A stretch of DNA of 12,952 bases from Planctomycetota bacterium (GCA_026386995.1 JAPLMO010000261.1:1-12952), one strand, 5' to 3'. Shown: positions 5,472-12,524, counted from the stretch's first letter. Numbers and translations: made by a program. The notes: generated from the letters alone by a model not told the origin.

Positions 5472-7820
5472 ATGAAGATCGTTCAGACCCTCGCCATCGT
5501 TCTTCTCCTGCGTGGCAGCGCCTGCGATGCCGGGCAAGTTGCCAATCTGCTTCCCAATCCGTCGTTCGAGAACGCGACCGGGAACGCGCCCACCGTATGG
5601 AAGGCCGCAACGTGGAGCGGCAAGGGCTCCTTCGAACTTGCCGCGGTCGGCAAGACCGGTTCGCGTAGCCTCAGTATTGCTGCAACCGAGGGTGCCGACG
5701 TTTCATGGACCGCCACGGTGGCAGTCAAGCCGTTTTCGGTCTACCGGCTTTCGGGCTGGGTCAAGACCGAGAACGTCACCGTGAAGGGCGGCGGCCTGGG
5801 CGCGCTCTTCAACGTTCACAACTTGCAAGGCACAAAGACGCCTGCACTCACGGGCACAAAGGACTGGACGCGTCTCGAGGTCGTGTTCGAGAACACCGGC
5901 GATTCGCTGCAGGTCAACTGCCTCTTCGGCGGCTGGGGGCTCGCGACAGGCCGCGCGTGGTACGACGATGTGGCGCTCGAGCTTCTCAACACCAGGGAAC
6001 TCAAACCCGCCGCCACCATCGATGCCGCGCGCACGTTCGAGCCCATGTCGCCCTACATCTACGGGCAGTTCATCGAGCACTTGGGCCGCTGCATCTACGG
6101 CGGCATCTGGGCCGAGATGCTCGAGGACCGCAAGTTCTACGATGCCGTCGGCGCAAAGGGCTCGCCCTGGAAAACGCTCGGGAAAAGCGGCGCGGTCACG
6201 ATGCATTCGCAGGCGCCGCTTGCGGGGACACAGGCCGCAGAAGCACGCCTCGGAAGCGACGGCGCGCCGGTCGGCATCGCCCAGGCCGGCCTCGGCCTGA
6301 TCGCGGGCAAGGAGTACGTCGGCCGCATTGCCGTCGCGGGCGCGAAAGAGGCGGAGCCTCTCACCGTCAGCCTCGTGTGGGGGCCGGGCAAGAACGATCG
6401 CCAGTGCATCGAGATCACGGGTTTGTCGGCCAAGTATTCGAAGAAGCCGTTTCGCGTCAAGGCCGGCGCGAGCACCGACGACGGCCGCATCGAAATCGTC
6501 GCCGTGGGGCGCGCGGGCGGGTTCTTCCGCGTGGGCGCCGTCTCGCTCATGTCGGCCGACAACATCAACGGCATGCGCCCCGACACGCTCGCGCTCCTGA
6601 AGGAGCTCAACGCGCCGATTTACCGCTGGCCCGGCGGCAACTTCGTGAGCGGCTACGACTGGAAGGACGGCCTTGGCGACCCCGATCGCCGTCCGCCGCG
6701 CAAGAACCCCGCGTGGCTCGGCATCGAGCACAACGACTTCGGCATTAACGAGTTCATGACGTTCTGCCGTGAGATCAAGACCGAGCCGCTCGTCGTCGTC
6801 AACAGCGGCATGGGCGATGTCGCACTCGCCACGAGCGAGGTGGAATACGCGAACGGCGCTTCCGACACGCCCATGGGCCGCCTGCGGGCGTCGCATGGAC
6901 ACGCCGAGCCGTACAAGGTCGTCTGGTGGGGCATCGGCAACGAGATGTACGGCAACTGGCAGCTCGGGCACATGCCGCTTGAGAAGTACGTCGAGAAGCA
7001 CAACGTCTTTGCGAACGCGATGCACAAGGTCGACCCCTTGCTCAAGTTCGTCGCCGTGGGCGCGGTCGGCGCGTGGAGCGAGATGATGCTCGGCAACTGC
7101 GCCGAGAACATGCGCCTCATGAGCGAGCATTTCTACTGCGGCGAACACGCGGGACTCTTCGCGCACGTGCGACAGATACCCGACAACATTCGCAGGATCG
7201 CGGATGCGCACCGCGGCTACCGAAAGACCATTCCCGCGCTCGCCGGCAAGGACATTCGCATCGCCATGGACGAGTGGAACTACTGGTACGGCCCGCACCC
7301 CTACGGCGAACTGGGCACGCAGTACTTCCTGAAGGACGCGCTCGGCATTGCCGCGGGCCTGAACGAATTCAGCCGCGCGACGGACATCGTCTTCATGGCA
7401 AACTACGCCCAGACCGTGAACGTCATCGGCTGCATCAAGACGACGAAGACCGCCGCCGCATTCGACACGACGGGGCTCGTGCTTGCGCTCTATCGCGCGC
7501 GCTTCGGCACGATTCCAGTCGCCGTCGAGGGCTCGCCCGCGCCGCTCGATGTCGCCGCGGCCTGGACCGAGGAACGCAAGGCGCTGACGATCTCCGTCGT
7601 GAATCCGACGACGGCGAAGGCGACGCTCGCGCTGAAGCTCGGCGGCGCAACGCTCGCGAGCGCCGGACGCGCGTACGTGCTCACGGGCCCCGACCCGATG
7701 GCCTGCAACGTGCCCGGCAAGGCGCCGCAGGTGACGGTTGTCGAGAGCGCCGCAATGCTCGGCGACGCGCTCGAGGTCGCGCCCATGAGCGCGACGGTGT
7801 TCGTGTTTCCGGCGAGGTGA
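5472..7820 (+). CDS. Secreted GH51 alpha-L-arabinofuranosidase with N-terminal CBM
   Basis: A 782-residue protein starting at ATG 5472, with AGAGGAG seven bases upstream and a signal peptide (MKIVQTLAIVLLLRGSACDA). Residues about 24-178 (NLLPNPSFE ... WYDDVALELL) form a CBM4/9-like jelly-roll. The GH51 region begins near 185 with the family hallmark YIYGQFIEHLGRCIYGGIW. A second beta-sandwich insertion (about 235-360) follows, as in larger GH51 forms, then MRPDTLALLKEL and YRWPGGNF. Catalytic residues are clear: Glu491 in GNEMYG (acid/base) and Glu601 in MDEWNYWYG (nucleophile). A C-terminal beta-domain (about 695-782) ends the chain. The enzyme hydrolyses terminal alpha-L-arabinofuranosyl groups from arabinan, arabinoxylan or glycoproteins outside the cytoplasm. 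The length is greater than minimal GH51 enzymes (about 500) because of the added CBM and insert. Next to a GH127 gene it suggests joint use of alpha- and beta-linked arabinofuranose. Confidence 0.95.
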   Translation: MKIVQTLAIVLLLRGSACDAGQVANLLPNPSFENATGNAPTVWKAATWSGKGSFELAAVGKTGSRSLSIAATEGADVSWTATVAVKPFSVYRLSGWVKTENVTVKGGGLGALFNVHNLQGTKTPALTGTKDWTRLEVVFENTGDSLQVNCLFGGWGLATGRAWYDDVALELLNTRELKPAATIDAARTFEPMSPYIYGQFIEHLGRCIYGGIWAEMLEDRKFYDAVGAKGSPWKTLGKSGAVTMHSQAPLAGTQAAEARLGSDGAPVGIAQAGLGLIAGKEYVGRIAVAGAKEAEPLTVSLVWGPGKNDRQCIEITGLSAKYSKKPFRVKAGASTDDGRIEIVAVGRAGGFFRVGAVSLMSADNINGMRPDTLALLKELNAPIYRWPGGNFVSGYDWKDGLGDPDRRPPRKNPAWLGIEHNDFGINEFMTFCREIKTEPLVVVNSGMGDVALATSEVEYANGASDTPMGRLRASHGHAEPYKVVWWGIGNEMYGNWQLGHMPLEKYVEKHNVFANAMHKVDPLLKFVAVGAVGAWSEMMLGNCAENMRLMSEHFYCGEHAGLFAHVRQIPDNIRRIADAHRGYRKTIPALAGKDIRIAMDEWNYWYGPHPYGELGTQYFLKDALGIAAGLNEFSRATDIVFMANYAQTVNVIGCIKTTKTAAAFDTTGLVLALYRARFGTIPVAVEGSPAPLDVAAAWTEERKALTISVVNPTTAKATLALKLGGATLASAGRAYVLTGPDPMACNVPGKAPQVTVVESAAMLGDALEVAPMSATVFVFPAR

Positions 7821-7843
7821 GAGAGACGCACCGCTCGAACGGT

Positions 7844-7869
7844 GAGGCGCAACGGCCCCAGCGCGCCTC
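7844..7869. terminator. Hairpin between convergent GH51 and dockerin genes
   Basis: GAGGCGC (7844-7850) and GCGCCTC (7863-7869) are a perfect 7-bp inverted repeat with a 12-nt loop, in the 56-nt gap between the two stop codons. A bidirectional terminator fits the position; there is no T-tract on either side. Confidence 0.4.
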
Positions 7870-7876
7870 GCGGCGA

Positions 7877-8623
7877 CTATTTGCAGACGGAGCTATCGCA
7901 TCCGATCCCGGGCTCTGCCGCGTTGCCGCAGCCGGGGAAGGGCTGCGGCAGCGGTGTGCGCGCACCAAAGAGGCGGTCGAGAATCCTCACCGCATCGGCG
8001 ACATCGATGCGACGGTCGGCGTTCGCATTTGCCGCGTCGGCGCACGGCGGCGGCGTACCCTTGGCAAACAGGTACTCCAGGACGAAGATCGCGTCGGCAA
8101 TATTGAGCGTGACGTCGTTGTTCGCATCGCCGCGCACAAAGGGGCGCTCCGCGGCAGCGGCCATGCACGTCGCCGAATTGCTCTCGTAACCGGCCGCAAC
8201 GCCGCGAACGTCGTACGCGTGCTCGCCGGGCGCCGCGAAGGTCTCCGAGAAACGCCGCGCGCCGGGAGCAACCTCCGCGACCTGCACGCCGTCGCGCCGA
8301 ATGCGGACGATGTCGTAGGCGACGGGCTCGGTCCACGTGAGTTCGACCGAGAGCGTGCCGCCCATGTACGTCAGATCCGCAACGACGACGGGCACGCACG
8401 ACACCTTCTCCCACAGCCATGCGCTCATGCCGCCTTGCATGGCGTAGACATGGAGATACGCCTGCGCGCAAGCCCTCGCCGCGGCGCCGGACCGCGCCAT
8501 GTGCCCTACCCGCGCTTCGTGTTGCGGCCACCGCTCGTTCACGTCGGAAGCGGCGCACTCACGACAGGCGTCGCCGCGCCAGAAAAGACCTGGCGGCAAC
8601 CCATGGTGTGCTATAATGCCCAT
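7877..8623 (-). CDS. FN3 plus dockerin-like tail protein, probably 5'-truncated
   Basis: From ATG at 8623 this gives 248 residues, ending at TAG 7879-7877. The C-terminal 88 residues (161-248) contain a paired calcium-loop repeat, GDANNDVTLNIADAIFVLEY and then DAANANADRRIDVADAVRIL, each followed by a Pro/Cys segment (PPPC, PFPGCG) and a Cys-rich end. This is a type-I-dockerin-like tail of a kind I associate with planctomycete secreted proteins. Residues about 76-158 form an FN3-like domain (LTWTEPVAYDIVRIRRDG, then PGEHAYDV). The first 75 residues are Cys- and Ala-rich and unrecognised. There is no signal peptide and no ribosome binding site at 8623, although the frame stays open to 8893. Such tails normally end much longer enzymes, so this is likely a C-terminal remnant; being a real small gene is the alternative. 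It is convergent with GH51 and divergent from the cohesin-like gene. Confidence 0.6.
   Translation of the reverse strand: MGIIAHHGLPPGLFWRGDACRECAASDVNERWPQHEARVGHMARSGAAARACAQAYLHVYAMQGGMSAWLWEKVSCVPVVVADLTYMGGTLSVELTWTEPVAYDIVRIRRDGVQVAEVAPGARRFSETFAAPGEHAYDVRGVAAGYESNSATCMAAAAERPFVRGDANNDVTLNIADAIFVLEYLFAKGTPPPCADAANANADRRIDVADAVRILDRLFGARTPLPQPFPGCGNAAEPGIGCDSSVCK
8609..8617 (+). promoter_or_regulatory. Extended -10 promoter for the cohesin-like gene, with flanking palindromes
   Basis: TGCTATAAT (8609-8617) is a perfect extended -10; no good -35 is seen, as is usual for this class. It is flanked by two CCATGG palindromes (8601-8606 and 8620-8625). A TATAGA/TCTATA inverted repeat (8626-8631 and 8637-8642) covers the expected start near 8624. 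The following leader of about 120 nt ends at a strong ribosome binding site (GGGGAGG, 8731-8737). The palindromes are operator-like and overlap the start of the minus-strand gene. Confidence 0.45.
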
Positions 8624-8742
8624 GGTATAGATCGTCTCTATAGGCGCACAATGCCTGACCCGGCGATCGCATAATTTCGCCGCCGCACACGCTGCCGCGG
8701 GTCCTGCCTGTCCGCCCGGACGACCTGTACGGGGAGGTTGCC

Positions 8743-9240
8743 ATGAGGAACGAGGCACGGCGTCACTGGATCGACGGCGTCGGTTTCGCGGGCTGCGTAG
8801 TGAGCGTTCTCGCGGCCGCCGATACGTTCGAGCTGAGCTTCGCGGGTCCCGACTCCCTGCTCGGCCCGCGAGGATCCTCGCAGATCCTGTCATGCGTCGT
8901 CACGCTCACACATGACGGCACGGGCCCGGGGGCGCAGGCGTGGCAGTTCGACATCAGAACCGATGCCGCCGCAATCACGGCCATCACGCCGAAGGGCACC
9001 GAGGCGCGCACGCTGTTCCCCACGGTCGACTTCGAGTACCACGAGCTCACCCAGGGCGCCGGGAACATCGGCGCGATCAGCATGGTGGTGCTGTCGAACT
9101 CGGGCGCGGCCGCGTTGCCGGCTCGAAGCGCCGTGACGGTCGCACGCATCGACGTGCGTGCGGTGATCCCTCCTTCCGACGCCGCGGCGACGCTGCGGTA
9201 TGCCGATGATCTCGTGAGCGCGCAGAAAGAAACGGTGAAA
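8743..9240 (+). pseudogene. Cohesin-like secreted protein, cut at 3' end by repeat copy 4
   Basis: ATG 8743 follows GGGGAGG at a good distance. The first about 27 residues include a hydrophobic segment (GFAGCVVSVLAAA) suited to a signal peptide. Then comes a beta-rich domain: FELSFAGPDSLLGPRG, AQAWQFDIRTDAAAITAITP, GNIGAISMVVLSN and a VTVARIDVRAV strand. This resembles the cohesin-like/bacterial-adhesion beta-sandwich modules I associate with secreted planctomycete proteins. Native sequence stops at codon 166 (Lys, 9238-9240), exactly where repeat copy 4 begins; the frame then reads through the repeat and continues to a stop at 9471 as meaningless sequence. The last strands of the domain and any C-terminal modules are missing. 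The 5' end has intact signals, so it may still be transcribed. Confidence 0.65.
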
Positions 9241-9308
9241 CCCCCGCCCCCCGGGCACAGCCCCCTGCCTGCCCGAGGGGTCAACGCGAAATCAAATTTC
9301 CTATCAGT
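9241..9308 (+). repeat. Dispersed junction repeat, copy 4 (between two broken genes)
   Basis: It begins CCCCCGCCCCCCGGGCACAG and carries an 11-position inverted repeat, CCCCCCGGGCA (9247-9257) with TGCCCGAGGGG (9270-9280), with one mismatch. It ends GTCAACGCGA and ATCAAATTTCCTATCAGT. From CACAG it is identical to copy 3. Its left flank is the interior of a cohesin-like gene and its right flank is the interior of an FN3 gene in a different reading frame, so the repeat sits exactly on the joint of two unrelated truncated genes. Confidence 0.92.
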
Positions 9309-9647
9309 AGTACAACGGACTCCCTTGATCGGACGCCGCCCGGACCGCCTGGGGAACTTGCTGTTAGAGATCAGTCCCTGCGGTGGAGCCCGGCAGCGGG
9401 TGACGTGTTCTGGTATCGCATCTATCGAGGCGAGAAACCTTACTTTTCACCGGGCGCGGCCACTCTGTTAACGTATGTTGAAAAGAGCACCACGGGCTTC
9501 GAGGACTCCGCCGCAGGCTTCGACGGCCGGCCATTGCAGGGCGTCCGCTACTATCGCGTGTCCGCTGTGGATGCCGCGGGAAACGAAGGTTCTGCCACAG
9601 CAGCGGTGGGCGTCGAGTTTCCCTCACGCGAACGAACCAAAGACTGA
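9309..9647 (+). pseudogene. C-terminal FN3-domain remnant without a 5' end
   Basis: Starting with the first base after repeat copy 4, 112 codons run to TGA 9645-9647. The sequence is a textbook FN3 module: a TPPGPPGEL lead-in, then LRWSPAAGDVFWYRIYRG, a strand with GFEDSAAG, and RYYRVSAVDAAGNEGSATAA, ending in a short basic tail. There is no proper start; a GTG at 9405 lies in the middle of the domain. Such FN3 modules close long secreted enzymes, so this is the 3' end of a lost gene. Its stop codon overlaps the ribosome binding site of the sialidase-M60 gene, suggesting the two genes were neighbours in the same transcript before the 5' part was lost. Confidence 0.7.
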
Positions 9648-9657
9648 GGAGTGCATG

Positions 9658-12414
9658 ATGAACACACAAACAACGACATGGCGGCCAAACATTTGGCATG
9701 GTCTCGTGGCACTCATGACCTTCGGCGGATGCATTTGGTTCGGTGTTTCGCCCGCGCAAGCCGGGACGCCCGGCAAGACCGCGGCGGGCCTGTCGGCGGA
9801 AGGCGAACTCGCGCCGTTTTTGGGCGAACCGAAAATGGAAATGCAGCAGGTTTTCAAGGGCGACCGGTTCCCCAACGTGGTGGTCGCCACCGACGGCACG
9901 GTGCTGGCGTTCTGGAACGGGGTGAAGGTTCGACGCAGCGAGGACGCGGGCAAGACCTGGGGCGACGAGATCCTCGTCGGCAAGGGATTCATGGGCGGCG
10001 GGGTGACCGTCGACGAGAACAGCGGCGACATTCTGGCGTTCGTGGAAACGAAGCACCAGCCGGGGGCGTCGTTGACGGTCTATCGCTCCAATGATCACGG
10101 CAAGACCTGGCGGGCGCAGGAGACCGTGATTCACCCCAATAAAGACGGCAACATCCCGACGATGCACATGAACGAGCACGGCATCACACTGCGTCACGGC
10201 AAGCACAAGGGCCGCCTGTTGCGGCCGTCCCGGTGGTACGCCGGCAGCAACGGTCCGACCTTCTACCCGCAACACTACACGGACGCCATCTATAGTGACG
10301 ACGGGGGCAAGACCTGGCACACCAGCGACCCGTTCCCGGCCATGGGCACCGGCGAGGCGACGGTGGCCGAACTGTCCGACGGGCGCATCTATTACAACTC
10401 GCGCCGGCACTGGGCCCCAAAGGGTGTCAATGCGCGCCGGCGGTGGACCGCCTGGGGCGACGACGGCGGCCAGACGTGGAAGGATATATCGATCTGCGAG
10501 ATCCTGCCGGACGGCGACCAGTGTCGCGACTACGGTCTCATGGGCGGGCTGGTCCGCCTGCCCGTCCAGGGGCGCGACGTCCTCATCTTCAGCAATATCG
10601 AAAGCCCCACCGGCCGAAATCATGGGACCGTCTGGGCCAGCTTCGACGGCGGCAAGACCTGGCCGATCAAGCGCCTGGTTTTCGAGGGTCCGTTTGCCTA
10701 CTCCTCGCTCGACGCCGGCCGGCCCGGCACCCCGAGTAAAGGTTGGATCTACCTCCAGTTCGAGAAGGGCGAAGCCGGCGCGACAGTGGCACGGTTCAAC
10801 CTCGCCTGGCTGCTGAAGGGCGAAAAGACCGGCGACGGCGAAGTGCCGAAATGGCTGTCGAATAGCCCGGCGAGCGCCGCTTCCTCCGCCCACCCCATCC
10901 TATCTGTTCCGTTGCTGCTCTGGTCGCTGGGTGCTTATGGTGCCGCGAACGATGTCGAGGCGCTGAAGGCCGACATGAAGTTCTTTACCGATGCCAGTTG
11001 CAGTCAGTTGAAGGCGAGCGTTCGGATCAAAGACCTGGCTGACTTCAAGAGTGAGCTGTTGAAGACGGTGGCCGCCGGGATGCTGGACGGACAATATGAC
11101 AAGACGTACCGTGCGGCCAGCTACGAGGCGTATCCTTCGCCCCGTGAACTGGGTAGAACCTTGAAGCTGGGGGATGGCTTCAGCCGTTACGAAAACATTA
11201 CGGGTATTTGCCTGGAGCCGGGTGAGAACGTGGTGTTTGTGGGCAATTCCCAGGGAAAAGAGCTTTCGCTGCTGATTCCGGACTGGATGCGCAAGCCGGC
11301 CGCGGGAATCCGTCCCGAAAAGGATCCCAACGGATGGGGCTTGCACAAGCAGGAGGCCGGACTTAAAGAGGGCGTGAATGTGATTCACGTCAAGAAGGGC
11401 GGCAATGCGTACGTGAGCTATTTTGACGACCATGCCGAACAGGCCCCCAAGGTGACCGTTCACTTCCCGATGGGCAAGGTGAACGGCTTCTTTGATGCCT
11501 CGAAGCATACGGATGCGGATTGGAACCGCCTGCTGGACCGTGCGGTGAGCCCCATCATGGATGCCCGCGGAAAGCACATCCAGGTCGCCTATCCAGTGGA
11601 GTGGTTTAATGTGTACACCCGTGGTAAGGGCGTGGAACTGATCAACAACTACGATGCGATGCTTAATCATCATTATACTTTGATGGGGCTGGTGAAGTAC
11701 AAGAAGGTGCCCAAGAACCGCATCCTGGCACGCGTGAACTTCAACTTCTACATGTTCCGCGATGGCGATGGTGTGGCGTACCTGGGCAACAAAGGCACCA
11801 TGGGCATGGTGGCCGATCCGAAGGTAGTGATTGTGGGCGACCCGTGCTGGGGTTTCTGCCACGAGGTGGGACACGCGCTGCAAATGCGTCAAATGACCTG
11901 GGGCGGCATGACGGAGGTGAGTAATAACATCTTCTCACTCTATACAGGCGGCAAGATGGGCAACGAGAGCCGCCTCAAGGCCCAGAAGAACTATGCTTCG
12001 GCGCGCAAGAACATCGTCGAGGCGCAGCCCAAAAAGTCGTTCCTCCATGTCGCGGACGTTTTTGACCGATTGGTTCCTTTTTGGCAGCTCCATCTCTATT
12101 TCTCGCGAAGCGGCCAGCCTGATTTGTACGCCGACGTGATGGAGGAGATGCGTCGCCGCCCGGATGCGGGTTCCGGAGATGATTCGATTCGGAACCAGTT
12201 TGAGTTCGCGAAGATCTGCTGCGATGTGGCCAAGCTGGATCTGACGGACTTTTTTGACAAGTGGGGGTTCTTCTGGGTGGGAAATATCACGGTGAACGAT
12301 TACCGCAAATATCATTACACGATCACGCAGCAGATGGTGGATGATGCCAAGTCGTATATCGCCAAGAGGCAATACAAGAAGCCGGTTGTGGATATTACCT
12401 TGATCGAGGAGTAA
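9658..12414 (+). CDS. Sialidase (GH33-like) fused to M60 enhancin-like metallopeptidase
   Basis: A 918-residue protein. ATG 9658 is preferred over ATG 9655 because TGAGGAG (9645-9651) is then six bases away; a signal peptide (IWHGLVALMTFGGCIWFGVS, then PAQAG) follows. Residues about 55-400 are a six-bladed sialidase: RFP motif with Arg70, five Asp-boxes (SEDAGKTW, SNDHGKTW, SDDGGKTW, GDDGGQTW, SFDGGKTW), and Tyr348 in GPFAYSS as candidate nucleophile. Residues about 431-900 are peptidase M60: an N-terminal module (FFTDASCSQLKASV), then the zinc motif HEVGH (His735, Glu736, His739) with Glu753 in the following TEVSNN. Between them, residues 414-430 look like a second signal peptide. M60 enzymes cleave O-glycosylated mucin-type proteins, so a desialylating plus proteolytic enzyme makes sense. 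The M60 half has a looser third-base GC than the sialidase half. Whether it works as one protein is inference. Confidence 0.9.
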   Translation: MNTQTTTWRPNIWHGLVALMTFGGCIWFGVSPAQAGTPGKTAAGLSAEGELAPFLGEPKMEMQQVFKGDRFPNVVVATDGTVLAFWNGVKVRRSEDAGKTWGDEILVGKGFMGGGVTVDENSGDILAFVETKHQPGASLTVYRSNDHGKTWRAQETVIHPNKDGNIPTMHMNEHGITLRHGKHKGRLLRPSRWYAGSNGPTFYPQHYTDAIYSDDGGKTWHTSDPFPAMGTGEATVAELSDGRIYYNSRRHWAPKGVNARRRWTAWGDDGGQTWKDISICEILPDGDQCRDYGLMGGLVRLPVQGRDVLIFSNIESPTGRNHGTVWASFDGGKTWPIKRLVFEGPFAYSSLDAGRPGTPSKGWIYLQFEKGEAGATVARFNLAWLLKGEKTGDGEVPKWLSNSPASAASSAHPILSVPLLLWSLGAYGAANDVEALKADMKFFTDASCSQLKASVRIKDLADFKSELLKTVAAGMLDGQYDKTYRAASYEAYPSPRELGRTLKLGDGFSRYENITGICLEPGENVVFVGNSQGKELSLLIPDWMRKPAAGIRPEKDPNGWGLHKQEAGLKEGVNVIHVKKGGNAYVSYFDDHAEQAPKVTVHFPMGKVNGFFDASKHTDADWNRLLDRAVSPIMDARGKHIQVAYPVEWFNVYTRGKGVELINNYDAMLNHHYTLMGLVKYKKVPKNRILARVNFNFYMFRDGDGVAYLGNKGTMGMVADPKVVIVGDPCWGFCHEVGHALQMRQMTWGGMTEVSNNIFSLYTGGKMGNESRLKAQKNYASARKNIVEAQPKKSFLHVADVFDRLVPFWQLHLYFSRSGQPDLYADVMEEMRRRPDAGSGDDSIRNQFEFAKICCDVAKLDLTDFFDKWGFFWVGNITVNDYRKYHYTITQQMVDDAKSYIAKRQYKKPVVDITLIEE

Positions 12415-12483
12415 CCCCCCCGCCCCCCGGGCACAGCCCCTCGCCAGCCCGAGGGCCAACCCAAAATCAAATTTCCTATCAGT
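12415..12483 (+). repeat. Dispersed junction repeat, copy 5
   Basis: It begins on the base after the sialidase-M60 stop codon. It has the C-rich start, CCCGGGCACAG, a CCCTCG/CGAGGG inverted repeat around the loop CCAGCC, then GCCAACCCAAA and ATCAAATTTCCTATCAGT. Compared with copy 1 the arms differ but remain complementary. Compared with copies 3 and 4 it is one base shorter in the middle, so the repeat is not kept as a reading frame. The flanking sequence on the right is distinctly AT-rich. Confidence 0.9.
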
Positions 12484-12524
12484 AAAAGGCGAAGTTCAGC
12501 TAACTAAGATTTTAAGATTTTAAT

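Noticed and set aside
8624..8893. N-terminal extension of the dockerin-like minus-strand gene to 8893
   Set aside because: It would overlap the cohesin-like gene and its promoter, and the added 90 residues are Arg/Ser/Pro-rich without a signal peptide or domain.
5174..9308. Repeat as a conserved in-frame peptide (PPGHSPLPARGVNAKSNFLSV-like split over frames)
   Set aside because: Copies 3 and 4 share this translation, but copy 5 is one base shorter in the middle and copy 2 carries an insertion, so the frame is not kept; the structure is better conserved than the peptide.
9475..9657. Upstream extension of the sialidase-M60 gene to TTG 9475
   Set aside because: It lies over the FN3 remnant in a different frame, and the signal peptide and ribosome binding site support 9658.
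791..12483. Repeat copies as integron attC sites
   Set aside because: No consistent GTTRRRY core at the 3' end (copies continue GTAG, GTTA or GTAAAA), no matching inverse core, and no integrase gene in the window.
791..12483. Repeat copies as a CRISPR array
   Set aside because: Copies are 0.9 to 4 kb apart with genes between them, not regularly spaced with short spacers.
791..12483. REP/RAYT or IS200/IS605-type ends
   Set aside because: No transposase of this type is visible in the window and the hairpin position and flanking tetranucleotide do not match what I know of REP elements; cannot be excluded genome-wide.
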